A stretch of DNA of 45,607 bases from Alphaproteobacteria bacterium (GTDB lineage Bacteria > Pseudomonadota > Alphaproteobacteria > Sphingomonadales > Sphingomonadaceae): the NCBI GenBank assembly GCA_030431435.1, contig JAUIJI010000008.1:1-45607 (forward strand), written 5' to 3'. A program made the translations under genes and the position numbers. A model generated the notes under the pieces. The model worked only from the letters and a program-made list of their open reading frames with translations. It was not told the origin of the DNA and did not search any database. The stretch's first letter is position 1. Every line of letters starts with the position of its first letter. Shown here in pieces: positions 1 to 7,686 of this stretch.

Positions 1-1
1 G

Positions 2-385
2 AAGGCCAAGGCGGCGATGGCCCAGTCAGGCATGGACGACAAGGTCCTCGTCCACATGGATGCCATCATCGGCTCCATGACGGTGAAGGAACGTGCGCGC
101 CCCGAACTGATGAACGCCAAGCGCAAGAAGCGCGTGGCGGCAGGCTCGGGAACCTCGGTGCAGGAGGTCAACAAGCTCCTCAAGATGCACCAGGAAATGG
201 GCCGCGCGATGAAGCAGATCAAGAAGATGGGCGGGCTGAAGGGCCTTGCCGCCATGTTCGGGGCAGGGGGCGGTGGTGCCCCCGGCGGCGCTCCCGGGGG
301 AACGGGTGGCGGCATGCCGGGCCTTCCCGGTGGCGGCGCAGGCGGGCTTCCGCCTGATCTCCAGAATTTGTTGAACAAGAAGTAA
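2..385 (+). CDS. ffh: Signal recognition particle protein Ffh, C-terminal part (5' truncated by window)
   Basis: The frame is open from base 2, so this is the last 127 residues of a longer gene. It holds the methionine-rich M domain that binds 4.5S/SRP RNA and signal peptides. The family signature RVAAGSGTSVQEVNKLLK is visible, followed by a Met/Lys-rich helix (HQEMGRAMKQIKKMGG). The protein ends in a Gly/Pro-rich flexible tail and the charged end LLNKK. The GTPase NG domain lies outside the window. rpsP follows after 41 bases, the common alphaproteobacterial order. Ffh works with FtsY in co-translational targeting of membrane proteins. Identification is firm; only the 5' end is missing. Confidence 0.95.
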   Translation, partial: KAKAAMAQSGMDDKVLVHMDAIIGSMTVKERARPELMNAKRKKRVAAGSGTSVQEVNKLLKMHQEMGRAMKQIKKMGGLKGLAAMFGAGGGGAPGGAPGGTGGGMPGLPGGGAGGLPPDLQNLLNKK

Positions 386-390
386 TTACA

Positions 391-411
391 CAATTTCAAA
401 TATTTGAATTG
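391..411. promoter_or_regulatory. AT-rich palindrome between ffh and rpsP
   Basis: A perfect 14-base palindrome (ttcaaatatttgaa, 395-408) is extended by three more pairs around a one-base bulge. It ends about 15 bases before the rpsP start and just ahead of its ribosome binding site (ggaaagg). Such AT-rich symmetry stands out in a high-GC genome. It could be an operator, a small mRNA hairpin, or an RNA processing site between ffh and rpsP. The role is inferred; the symmetry is seen. Confidence 0.45.
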
Positions 412-426
412 GAAAGGTAACACAAA

Positions 427-969
427 ATGGCAGTAACTATCCGTCTCGCACGCGGTGGTGCGAAGAAGCGTCCCTATTACCGCATCGTGGCTGCTGACAG
501 CCGCCGTGCCCGCGATGGCCGCTACCTGGAACAGATCGGCACCTACAACCCGATGCTGCCCAAGGATGACGAAAACCGCGTCAAGCTGAACGAAGACCGC
601 GCCCGCTACTGGCTGAGCGTTGGTGCCACCACCAGCGACCGCGTCGCCCGCTTCCTCGATGCTGCCGGCATCAAGGAACGCGCACCGCGCAACAACCCGA
701 AGAAGGGCGAACCGGGCGACGCCGCCAAGGAACGCGCTGAAGAGAAGGCCGCCAAGGCCGCAGAAGCTGAAGAAGCCGCAAAGGCTGCCGCAGCCGAAGC
801 CGAAGCAGTGGCAGAAGCTGTCGAGGACGTGGTGCCGGAAGATGCGACTGCAGAAGATGCAGCTGCCATCGCTGACGAGCAGGCCGAAGGCGGCACGCCG
901 AACGAGCAGGCCGACGACACGGCAACTGCCGACGAAGCACCGGCTGCTGACGAGAAGTCGGAAGGCTGA
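427..969 (+). CDS. rpsP: 30S ribosomal protein S16 with long acidic tail
   Basis: Residues 1 to about 85 are a normal S16: it opens [20 protein letters not shown] and continues with [14 protein letters not shown] and [20 protein letters not shown]16 is needed for 30S assembly. The protein is 180 residues, about twice the usual size. The extra part is a low-complexity tail, first Lys/Ala/Glu-rich, then Ala/Asp/Glu-rich, with no recognisable domain. Alphaproteobacterial S16 proteins often carry such tails, but this one is long. An AAGG-type ribosome binding site lies 8-10 bases before the ATG. rimM follows 2 bases after the stop, so the two are surely co-transcribed. Confidence 0.97.
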   Translation: MAVTIRLARGGAKKRPYYRIVAADSRRARDGRYLEQIGTYNPMLPKDDENRVKLNEDRARYWLSVGATTSDRVARFLDAAGIKERAPRNNPKKGEPGDAAKERAEEKAAKAAEAEEAAKAAAAEAEAVAEAVEDVVPEDATAEDAAAIADEQAEGGTPNEQADDTATADEAPAADEKSEG

Positions 970-971
970 TC

Positions 972-1478
972 TTGGCACAGGACAAGCCCGTCACCCTCGC
1001 CGCGATCACCGGCGCTCATGGGGTGACGGGCGAAGTCCGCCTGAAGCTGTTCGGCGAGGGGCTTGCCTCGCTGAAACAGCACAAGAGCTTCAATGACGGC
1101 GCGCTGACGCTGAAGAAGTTGCGGGATGACAACAAGGGCGGCGCAATCGCCCGTTTCGAGGAAATCGCAGACCGCAATGCAGCGGAAAAGCTGCGCGGCA
1201 CCGTGCTCACCGTCTCCCGTTCTGCCCTCCCGCCACTGGCCGAGGGCGAATATTACCATACAGACCTGATCGGCCTTGCCGCCGTCTCCACCGACGGGGA
1301 AGCGCTCGGCACCGTCATCGCCGTCGAAAACTATGGTGCAGGCGACGTGATCGAGATCGAACGGCCTGCGGCGGAGGGCCAGAAGCCGAAGAGTTTCATG
1401 GTGCCGATGCGGGTCGAAGCCGTTCCCGAATGGGATGGCGAACGGCTTGTCGTGTCTGCCGACTTTGCCAATGCCTGA
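972..1478 (+). CDS. rimM: 16S rRNA processing protein RimM
   Basis: The 168-residue product has the RimM N-terminal motif (AAITGAHGVTGEVRLKLF, about residues 9-26) and a C-terminal PRC barrel (EYYHTDLIGLAAVSTDGEALGTV). RimM binds S19 and helps mature the 30S head. The start is TTG, two bases after the rpsP stop; no better start gives the complete N-terminal barrel. The Gly/Lys-rich segment RDDNKGG between domains is typical. In most relatives trmD follows directly, whereas here four small membrane-protein genes intervene. Confidence 0.93.
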   Translation: MAQDKPVTLAAITGAHGVTGEVRLKLFGEGLASLKQHKSFNDGALTLKKLRDDNKGGAIARFEEIADRNAAEKLRGTVLTVSRSALPPLAEGEYYHTDLIGLAAVSTDGEALGTVIAVENYGAGDVIEIERPAAEGQKPKSFMVPMRVEAVPEWDGERLVVSADFANA

Positions 1479-1495
1479 CCGGGCAGAGGCTGCAG

Positions 1496-1524
1496 TTGAA
1501 CTTACTGCGTTATTGCACTAATAC
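1496..1524 (+). promoter_or_regulatory. Putative sigma-70-type promoter for the small membrane-protein cluster
   Basis: TTGAAC (1496-1501) and TAATAC (1519-1524) are separated by exactly 17 bases, in the 76-base gap after rimM. The match to the vegetative consensus is good and transcription would begin about 20-25 bases before the ATG at 1555. If real, the genes from 1555 through trmD and rplS have a promoter besides the one serving rpsP-rimM. Prediction from sequence only. Confidence 0.45.
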
Positions 1525-1554
1525 ACCTGCGGGACGATCCAGCGGGAGAATGCC

Positions 1555-1980
1555 ATGACGGCGACCCTCATCATACTCGCAATCGCGGCGCTATTTGCAG
1601 CACTTGGCGGCGGACTGGCGCTTGGCCTGCACCTGTTCAAGCGATCGATGCCGCGCAAGAAGCGGATCGCGTGGTCTGCGGGCCTTGCCGCAATCCTGCC
1701 GATGATCGTGCCGCTTGTCGCGTTCCTGATCGAGGGCGTGGCGTTTTCAGCAGACGAGGCATCGGAGATGGTGATCGGCACGCTCGCGATCCTCAGCACC
1801 ACGGCGATTGCGGGTTTCGTGCTGTGCCTGCCCGCTGCGTGGTGGGTCACCACCAAACTCGCAGTGACCGGCGGCGACAATGACGATGGCGAGGACCTGC
1901 CTTTGCTGGAGGACACGCACCAGCTGCCCGAAACTGTTGACGTCACCGTCAATGACCGGATGGCACCGCAGGCAAGCTGA
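1555..1980 (+). CDS. Small membrane protein of unknown function
   Basis: The 141-residue product has three clear hydrophobic segments (about residues 3-27, 40-62 and 75-98) separated by basic loops (FKRSMPRKKR), then a hydrophilic acidic tail of about 40 residues (GGDNDDGEDLPLLEDT). I do not recognise the family. The ATG at 1555 has a gcggga ribosome-binding-like stretch upstream. The next gene begins four bases after its stop with a similar layout (membrane segment, basic KRREWPRSRR loop, two further segments), so the first two genes of this cluster look related. Topology is a reading by eye. Confidence 0.75.
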   Translation: MTATLIILAIAALFAALGGGLALGLHLFKRSMPRKKRIAWSAGLAAILPMIVPLVAFLIEGVAFSADEASEMVIGTLAILSTTAIAGFVLCLPAAWWVTTKLAVTGGDNDDGEDLPLLEDTHQLPETVDVTVNDRMAPQAS

Positions 1981-1984
1981 CCCC

Positions 1985-2314
1985 GTGATCTTTGCGCTGA
2001 TCTTCTTCATTTTCGCGATCATCCTGCTCAACGGCTTTGCTGCGGGCATGGCGGCGGCGATTTATCTGAAGCGCAGGGAATGGCCGCGCAGCAGGCGGAT
2101 ACTGATCGCAGTGGCGCTGGCGGGGCTGATACCCGTGCTGATGTTCAGCGGGGTCGCTCTGTTCTCGCCGGGCTCGGTGGAGGAGACGGGACTGGTCATC
2201 GGCTTCCTGCTCCTCGTGTTTGGCGGAGGCGGGGCGCTCGTTTCGCTCCCTGGCGCGATCATGATGAGCCGCATGGTCGAGCGCGGGCCCTCGCTTGGCG
2301 ATACGTTTGAATAG
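1985..2314 (+). CDS. Small membrane protein of unknown function (GTG start)
   Basis: A GTG at 1985, four bases after the previous stop, begins a 109-residue protein with a hydrophobic first segment (VIFALIFFIFAIILLNGFAAGMAAAIYL), a basic loop (KRREWPRSRR), and two further membrane segments. The frame is also open upstream, but starting there would add a non-hydrophobic stretch overlapping the preceding gene. Placement of the KR-rich loop after the first segment resembles the preceding gene, suggesting an old duplication. Function unknown. Confidence 0.7.
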   Translation: MIFALIFFIFAIILLNGFAAGMAAAIYLKRREWPRSRRILIAVALAGLIPVLMFSGVALFSPGSVEETGLVIGFLLLVFGGGGALVSLPGAIMMSRMVERGPSLGDTFE

Positions 2315-2358
2315 CGCAGCATTTGCCTTGCGCGACAACGCAAGCTAGCGCGGATGCC

Positions 2359-2691
2359 ATGCCCGTTCTCGAGATCAGCTTCGGCCTTGCTTACTGGATA
2401 GTGCCGGTTGCGGTGGGGTATCTCCTGTCCCGCTTTCGCCCTCAATTGGCATGGTGGAAATGCGGGCTTGTCTCGGGACTGCCCTTTGCACTGGTGCTGC
2501 TCGGCTTCGCCATCTGGATCGCGATGACCTCGGACATATCCACTTGTGACAATCCGCCGTGCCAGAACATGGCACCGCTGTTCTTCTGGGCTGCGCTCGC
2601 AGGATCGGTGTTTACGCTGGGGCTTGGCTTTGTGCTGGGTCTTGTGGGCCGCGCATTTGCGCCGAGAATGCGCCAATCGAAAGGGGAGTGA
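2359..2691 (+). CDS. Small membrane protein with CxNPPC motif, paralogue of next gene
   Basis: The ATG at 2359 gives a 110-residue protein (MPVLEISFGLAYWIV). A TTG 36 bases upstream is less likely because it adds a polar leader. Three membrane segments are visible. Between the second and third lies CDNPPCQNMAPLFFWAALAG. The next gene has the matching [20 protein letters not shown] at the same place and shares the overall plan, so the two are tandem paralogues. The paired cysteines likely lie outside the cytoplasm and could form a disulfide or bind metal; that is inference. The stop overlaps the next ATG by one base. Confidence 0.72.
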   Translation: MPVLEISFGLAYWIVPVAVGYLLSRFRPQLAWWKCGLVSGLPFALVLLGFAIWIAMTSDISTCDNPPCQNMAPLFFWAALAGSVFTLGLGFVLGLVGRAFAPRMRQSKGE

Positions 2692-3020
2692 TGGTTGAAC
2701 TGCTGATTTCTGCGCTGGTTTTCGGCTTGCCGCTTCTCGTCGGCTTCCAGCTGGCACGCCGCAAGCCTGACTGGGGACCGTTCCGCGTGTCCTTCCTTGC
2801 TTCGCTGCCGATGGGCGTGGTGTTCCTGATCGGCGCGATCATCCTTCCGTTTACCGTGAGCACTCCGCCCTGCGCAGAGCCGCCATGCCCGGACCCTGCG
2901 CCCCTGTACTTCTGGGCCATGCTGATCTGGGGCATCGTCGCGCTGTTGGTGGGCTTCGGCCTTGGCATGGTGGGCCATGCCATGGGCGCTAAGAAGCACA
3001 AGAAGCAGCCATCCGAATGA
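2691..3020 (+). CDS. Small membrane protein with CxxPPC motif, paralogue of preceding gene
   Basis: The ATG at 2691 overlaps the preceding stop (GTGATG), which argues for translational coupling; an aaggggag ribosome binding site lies just upstream. The product is 109 residues: a membrane segment, the [11 protein letters not shown] loop, a second segment, then [16 protein letters not shown] and a last segment ending in a Lys-rich tail ([11 protein letters not shown]). It shares the Cys-Pro-Pro-Cys region and length with its neighbour. Its own stop overlaps the trmD start by four bases, so expression is tied to trmD. Family not recognised. Confidence 0.75.
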   Translation: MVELLISALVFGLPLLVGFQLARRKPDWGPFRVSFLASLPMGVVFLIGAIILPFTVSTPPCAEPPCPDPAPLYFWAMLIWGIVALLVGFGLGMVGHAMGAKKHKKQPSE

Positions 3021-3757
3021 CTTTCGCCGCCACTGTCCTGACGCTCTATCCGGAGATGTTTCCCGGGCCGCTCGGCGTGTCGCTGGCGGGCCGCGCGCTG
3101 GAGCGGGGGGACTGGTCGATCGAGACTGTCCAGATCCGCGACTTCGCGACCGACAAGCACCGCACGGTGGATGATACGCCGGCCGGTGGCGGTGCGGGCA
3201 TGGTGCTGAAGGCGGATGTGCTGGGGAGCGCGCTTGACCATGCCATAGAGGCACAGCCTGAGGTTTCAATCCTCGCCATGACGCCGCGCGGCAAACCGAT
3301 CACGCAGGAGCGCATTCGCGCAATCGCATCCGGCCCCGGCGTCACCATCATCTGCGGCCGTTTCGAGGGCTTTGACGAGCGCATTTTCGAAGCGCGTCCA
3401 AGAATCGAGGAAGTGAGCCTTGCCGATATCGTGCTGTCGGGCGGGGAACCGGCGGCATTGGCCATATTAGACGCTTGCATTCGCCTGCTTCCCGGCGTAA
3501 TGGGCGCGCCTTCAAGCGGTATTGAGGAAAGCTTCGAAAGCGGCCTCCTGGAATATCCGCAATATACCCGACCTGTTGAATGGGAAGGGCGCACGATCCC
3601 TGAAGTGCTGCGATCGGGGGATCATGCGAAGATTTCGGCATGGCGAAAGCACATGGCGGAAGAGACTACTCGGTTACGCAGGCCGGACCTTTGGGAGCGT
3701 CATGAGGGCGCTCGGGACCAGCCTGCCTCTGGCGCGCGGCGTGAAATGAAGGATTAG
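3017..3757 (+). CDS. trmD: tRNA (guanine-37-N1)-methyltransferase TrmD
   Basis: TrmD methylates G37 of tRNAs reading CNN codons, preventing +1 frameshifts. The 246-residue protein shows the SPOUT trefoil-knot motifs: [12 protein letters not shown] (about 58-69), [10 protein letters not shown] (about 113-122), [15 protein letters not shown] (135-149) and [10 protein letters not shown] (194-203). Length is normal. The start overlaps the end of the preceding membrane-protein gene (ATGA), and rplS begins four bases after its stop. The insertion of membrane-protein genes between rimM and trmD is unusual, but trmD itself looks intact. Confidence 0.96.
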   Translation: MTFAATVLTLYPEMFPGPLGVSLAGRALERGDWSIETVQIRDFATDKHRTVDDTPAGGGAGMVLKADVLGSALDHAIEAQPEVSILAMTPRGKPITQERIRAIASGPGVTIICGRFEGFDERIFEARPRIEEVSLADIVLSGGEPAALAILDACIRLLPGVMGAPSSGIEESFESGLLEYPQYTRPVEWEGRTIPEVLRSGDHAKISAWRKHMAEETTRLRRPDLWERHEGARDQPASGARREMKD

Positions 3758-3761
3758 GGCC

Positions 3762-4133
3762 ATGGGTCTTATTCAGGAACTCGAAGCTGAAAGCATTGCT
3801 TCGCTTGCAGAGGGGAAGGACATCCCCGATTTCCGCGCCGGTGACACCGTGCGCGTTGGTGTGCGCGTCGTCGAAGGCCAGCGCACCCGTACCCAGAACT
3901 TCGAAGGCGTGGTGATTGCCCGCTCGAACCGTTCGATCAACAGCAATTTCACTGTTCGCAAGATCAGCTTCGGTGAAGGCGTGGAGCGTGTGTTCCCGCT
4001 GTATTCGCCGAACATTGAATCGATTACCGTGGTCCGCCGCGGTATCGTGCGTCGGGCCAAACTCTACTATCTGCGCGGCCGCACCGGCAAGCGCGCCCGC
4101 ATCGCCGAGCGTCGGGAGAATGTTGGCCAGTAA
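3762..4133 (+). CDS. rplS: 50S ribosomal protein L19
   Basis: The 123-residue protein opens [32 protein letters not shown] and contains the L19 core [39 protein letters not shown], ending with [21 protein letters not shown]19 sits at the 30S-50S interface. It is the last gene of the ffh-rpsP-rimM-trmD-rplS run and is followed by a strong terminator. An ATTAGGG-type ribosome binding site overlaps the end of trmD. Confidence 0.97.
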   Translation: MGLIQELEAESIASLAEGKDIPDFRAGDTVRVGVRVVEGQRTRTQNFEGVVIARSNRSINSNFTVRKISFGEGVERVFPLYSPNIESITVVRRGIVRRAKLYYLRGRTGKRARIAERRENVGQ

Positions 4134-4167
4134 GGCCGCGAGACATCTCCAAAACAAACGAATTAGG

Positions 4168-4204
4168 CGGGGCGGTTCCAGATTTCAGGAGCCGCCCCGT
4201 TTTT
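4168..4204 (+). terminator. Rho-independent terminator after rplS
   Basis: A 12-base-pair stem (4168-4179 with 4188-4199, one G-T pair) closes an 8-base loop and runs straight into five T residues (4200-4204). It is GC-rich (cggggcgg / ccgccccg), a textbook intrinsic terminator, 35 bases after the rplS stop, ending the translation operon before asd. Confidence 0.9.
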
Positions 4205-4262
4205 CATTGCACTCAAGCGCAGGCGCGCTAGGCAGCGCCGCGACGAATTACGGAGTTAATCA

Positions 4263-5288
4263 ATGGGGTATCGTGTTGCAGTAGTGGGTGCCACGGGCAA
4301 TGTCGGGCGCGAAATGCTCGCCATCCTGGCCGAGCGCGGCTTTCCGATGGACGAAGTGGCAGCAGTCGCTTCCCCGCGCAGCCAGGGCACCGAGATCGAG
4401 CTGGGTGACACCGGCAAGATGCTCAAGTGCAAGAACATCGAGCATTTCGATTTCACCGGCTGGGATATCGCGCTGTTTTCCTGCGGCAGCGGGCCGACCA
4501 AGGAATATGCGCCCAAGGCTGCGGCTGCCGGCTGCGTGGTGATCGACAACAGCTCGCTCTACCGCATGGACCCGGACGTGCCGCTGATCGTGCCTGAAGT
4601 GAACCCGGACGATATCGACGGCTATACCAAGAAGAACATCATCGCCAATCCCAACTGCTCCACCGCGCAGATGGTGGTGGCGCTGAAGCCGTTGCACGAT
4701 GCCGCCACGATAAAGCGTGTGGTCGTATCGACCTATCAGTCGGTCTCCGGCGCGGGCAAGCAGGGCATGGACGAGCTGTTCGAACAGAGCCGCGCGATCT
4801 TCGTCGGTGATCCGGTCGAACCTGCCAAGTTCACCAAGCAGATCGCCTTCAACGTCATCCCGCATATCGACGTGTTCATGGATGACGGTTCCACCAAGGA
4901 AGAGTGGAAGATGGTGGTCGAGACCAAGAAGATCCTCGATCCCAAGGTCAAGGTGCAGGCCACCTGCGTGCGCGTGCCGGTGTTCGTGGGCCATGCCGAA
5001 TCCATCACGCTGGAGTTCGAGAAGGAACTGTCTGCCGAACAGGCGCAGGACCTGCTGCGCGAAGCACCGGGCCTGATGCTCGTCGACAAGCGCGAGGACG
5101 GCGGATACGTCACCCCGGTCGAATGTGCCGGTGACTATGCCACCTACATCAGCCGCGTGCGCGACGATTCCACCGTCGACAATGGCATCGCGCTGTGGTG
5201 CGTGTCGGACAATCTGCGCAAGGGCGCTGCCTTGAACGCGGTGCAGATCGCAGAATTGCTGGGCCGCAAGCACTTGAAGAAGGGCTGA
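4263..5288 (+). CDS. asd: Aspartate-semialdehyde dehydrogenase
   Basis: Converts aspartyl phosphate to aspartate semialdehyde with NADPH, the branch point to lysine/diaminopimelate, threonine and methionine. The 341-residue protein has the nucleotide-binding GATGNVG (9-15), the active-site cysteine in NPNCST (Cys132), and the catalytic histidine in FVGHAES (His244). It reads full-length and uninterrupted. An acggag ribosome binding site lies upstream of the ATG. It stands alone after the rplS terminator; the next gene begins 22 bases downstream and could be co-transcribed. Confidence 0.96.
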   Translation: MGYRVAVVGATGNVGREMLAILAERGFPMDEVAAVASPRSQGTEIELGDTGKMLKCKNIEHFDFTGWDIALFSCGSGPTKEYAPKAAAAGCVVIDNSSLYRMDPDVPLIVPEVNPDDIDGYTKKNIIANPNCSTAQMVVALKPLHDAATIKRVVVSTYQSVSGAGKQGMDELFEQSRAIFVGDPVEPAKFTKQIAFNVIPHIDVFMDDGSTKEEWKMVVETKKILDPKVKVQATCVRVPVFVGHAESITLEFEKELSAEQAQDLLREAPGLMLVDKREDGGYVTPVECAGDYATYISRVRDDSTVDNGIALWCVSDNLRKGAALNAVQIAELLGRKHLKKG

Positions 5289-5295
5289 TCCGCGA

Positions 5296-5330
5296 TAGGG
5301 TTCAAGGGCAATGACCGCTTTTGAACCCTA
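5296..5330 (+). promoter_or_regulatory. Hairpin enclosing the start site of the DUF4336 gene
   Basis: Perfect 10-base arms tagggttcaa (5296-5305) and ttgaaccct-a (5321-5330) enclose a 15-base loop that contains most of the AAGGGC ribosome binding site and the ATG at 5311. The right arm lies within the first codons of the gene. Such a hairpin could limit ribosome access or present the start in a loop. The structure is seen; a regulatory role is inferred. Confidence 0.4.
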
Positions 5331-6060
5331 CGCCCCTCTCAATGTGCCCAAACCCTTTGGTGAGGGGGTGTGGATTGTCGATGGTCCTGAAATCGCCATG
5401 GATTTTCCCCTCGGGCTGAAGGTGCCTTTTCCCACCCGCATGGTGGTGGTGCAGCTTGAAGATGGCCGGTTGTGGCTCCATTCCCCGATTGCGCCGGATG
5501 ATGGGCTTGTCGCCGCGATCCGCGACATGGGGGAAGTGGCCTTCCTCGTCGCCCCAAATTCCATCCATTATTGGTACATGCCTGAATGGCACGTGCTGTT
5601 TCCCCAGGCGGCGTGCTTCTATGCCCCTGGAATTGCCGAGCGGGCCGAAGGGCGCAAGGCCATGCCTGATGGAGTTGTGCTGACCAACGATGCGCCTGCA
5701 GAATGGGCTGGACAGATCGATCAGGTCCTTGTTCCCGGGCCCGTGGTGAGCGAAGCCGTGTTCCACCATCGCAGGAGCAAGACCGTGGTGCTGGTGGACC
5801 TCATCGAGAACTTCGAACCCGCGCGGATGAACAGCTGGTTCTGGCGTGTCGCCGGGCGCTTTGCCGGGGTTGTCGATCCCGATGGTCGTGCACCGGTAGA
5901 TTACCGCGCGACTTTCCGCAAGAACAGGGATGAAGTTGCCGCCCGACTGGAGCAGGTGATTGCCTGGCAACCGAAGCGCGCCGTGATGGCCCACGGCAGG
6001 CCCTATGTTGGCAACGCCGTTGCGGAACTGCGCCGATCCTTTCGCTGGGCAGTCGGCTAG
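5311..6060 (+). CDS. DUF4336 domain protein (metallo-beta-lactamase-like fold)
   Basis: The 249-residue protein resembles the DUF4336 family: an N-terminal FGEGVWIVDGP, a central TRMVVVQLEDGRLWLHSPI, then FLVAPNSIHYWYMPEWHVLFPQAACF. Proteins of this type look like metallo-beta-lactamase relatives, but no activity is established and the classic HxHxDH cluster is not evident; isolated His residues (NSIHYW, HHRRSK, MAHGRPYVG) remain. No signal peptide, so cytoplasmic. It lies 22 bases after asd on the same strand and ends 49 bases before the convergent efflux gene. Confidence 0.7.
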   Translation: MTAFEPYAPLNVPKPFGEGVWIVDGPEIAMDFPLGLKVPFPTRMVVVQLEDGRLWLHSPIAPDDGLVAAIRDMGEVAFLVAPNSIHYWYMPEWHVLFPQAACFYAPGIAERAEGRKAMPDGVVLTNDAPAEWAGQIDQVLVPGPVVSEAVFHHRRSKTVVLVDLIENFEPARMNSWFWRVAGRFAGVVDPDGRAPVDYRATFRKNRDEVAARLEQVIAWQPKRAVMAHGRPYVGNAVAELRRSFRWAVG

Positions 6061-6108
6061 CGGCCATCAAGGCTGGCGGCTGCCAGCGTGGCGGGACGGG
6101 CGTGACGG

Positions 6109-7683
6109 TCAGGAAGGGTGTTTGCCCGGTCCGCGCGGCGGTGAGGGTTTCTTCATCAGCATGATCAGCGGCACCGCGGCCAGCACCAGCCACATCAGCA
6201 TGTAGTAATCGTTGATATAGCCGATCATCGCTGCCTGGCGGTTCACCTCGGCATCCATCATCATCAGTGCTGCGCTGCCGAAGCCCTGGAACCGGTCGAG
6301 CGAGGACAGGTCCACCGCGTTGCTGGTGGCCGAATTGACATGCGCGCCAAGGTCCGCATGCGATATCTGGATGCTGCGCGAAAGCAGGAACGCCATCACC
6401 GCGATGCCGATCGACGAACCGACCGAGCGGGCGAGGTTGGTGATGCTCGATGCCTCTGTCCGCAGCTGCGGTGCCAGCGTGGCAAAGGCGAGCGTGTTCA
6501 GCGGGATGAAAACGAAGCCGATGCCAAGGCCCTGCACAAGGCCCGAAGACACCAGTTCCCATGTGCCGACATCGATCGACCATCCGCTCATCATGTGGAA
6601 AGACCATGCGGTGACGAGAAAGCCCAGAGCGACGAGGACACGGGAATCGATCTGCTTGCGGATCATGAAGGAGGCGATCTGCATGCTGCCGATCACGCCG
6701 ATGCCGCGCATCATCAGGATTACGCCGGTATCGATCGCACTGTAGCCCAGCAGGCCCTGCAGCATCGGTGGCAGCAGCGCCATGGACGAGAACATCACGA
6801 AGCCGACCACGGTCAGGAACAGGATCGCCACCACCAAATTGCGGTCAGCGAAAAGCGCGCGATCGAACAGGGGGTGCTTGCCGGTCATGATGTGGACCAC
6901 GGCCATCCACCCGCTGCACAGGCAGACCAGCAGGTAGATCCAGCATTCCATCGATTCGAACCATTCGACATGCGGCCCGCGGTCGAGCAGCAATTGCAGG
7001 CTGGCCAGCATCGCCCCGATCAGCGCGAAGCCGAGCAGGTCGAAGGGGCGCTTGCGGGTCTCGGTCGCGGGCATGGCGCCCAGCAGCAGCATGAAGGCGA
7101 TCGCGCCCAGCGGCACGTTGATGTAGAAGACGAAGCGCCACGACCAGTACTCGGTCAGGTATCCGCCCAGTACCGGGCCGATGATCGGACCGAGCACCAC
7201 GCCCGCGCCCCACAGTCCCATCATCTGCGCGTGCTTGCTGCGCGGGGTGATATCCAGCATCACGGCCTGCCCGACGGGGATGAGGAAGGCTCCCGCTACG
7301 CCTTGCAGCGTGCGGAACAGCACCATGTCGCCCAATCCCTGCGCCGCGCCGCAAGCGACGGAGGTGATCACGAAGGCGAGGATCGAGCCGAGGATCAGCC
7401 GCCGGGTGCCGATCCGCGCGCCAAGCCAGCCGGTAATCGGCAGGGCCACGGCGCTGGCGATGATATAGCTGGTCAGCACCCAGGTGATCGTATCGGGCGC
7501 CGCGCCAAGCGTGGTCTGCATATGCGGGATCGCGACATTGGCGATGGTCGCATCGATCAGCTGCATCATCGATGCCAGCATGACGCCGGTGATCACCAGC
7601 GCAGGGCTGGCAACGGGGATATGGGGCGCGTCCTCCGCGGGCGCAGGCGGCTGGCCTGCGGGGGCAGGGGCGCTGGCCGCCAT
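6109..7683 (-). CDS. DHA2-family drug:H+ antiporter, EmrB type
   Basis: A 524-residue major-facilitator transporter of the 14-helix DHA2/EmrB group. After a Pro/Ala-rich leader come MLASMMQLIDATIANVAIP, the helix-2/3 loop GARIGTRRLIL, and the antiporter motif region GAGVVLGPIIGPVLGGYLTEYWSWRFVFYINVPLG. It would pump hydrophobic compounds across the inner membrane in exchange for protons, handing them to the adaptor encoded just upstream. The ATG is three bases after the stop of that adaptor gene, so the two form an emrAB-like operon. The substrate cannot be told from sequence. Confidence 0.9.
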   Translation of the reverse strand: MAASAPAPAGQPPAPAEDAPHIPVASPALVITGVMLASMMQLIDATIANVAIPHMQTTLGAAPDTITWVLTSYIIASAVALPITGWLGARIGTRRLILGSILAFVITSVACGAAQGLGDMVLFRTLQGVAGAFLIPVGQAVMLDITPRSKHAQMMGLWGAGVVLGPIIGPVLGGYLTEYWSWRFVFYINVPLGAIAFMLLLGAMPATETRKRPFDLLGFALIGAMLASLQLLLDRGPHVEWFESMECWIYLLVCLCSGWMAVVHIMTGKHPLFDRALFADRNLVVAILFLTVVGFVMFSSMALLPPMLQGLLGYSAIDTGVILMMRGIGVIGSMQIASFMIRKQIDSRVLVALGFLVTAWSFHMMSGWSIDVGTWELVSSGLVQGLGIGFVFIPLNTLAFATLAPQLRTEASSITNLARSVGSSIGIAVMAFLLSRSIQISHADLGAHVNSATSNAVDLSSLDRFQGFGSAALMMMDAEVNRQAAMIGYINDYYMLMWLVLAAVPLIMLMKKPSPPRGPGKHPS

Positions 7684-7686
7684 GGC

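Noticed and set aside
606-1259. A 217-residue minus-strand ORF over rpsP and rimM
   Set aside because: It mirrors the Ala/Glu-rich S16 tail as Ala/Ser/Phe runs and has no independent support.
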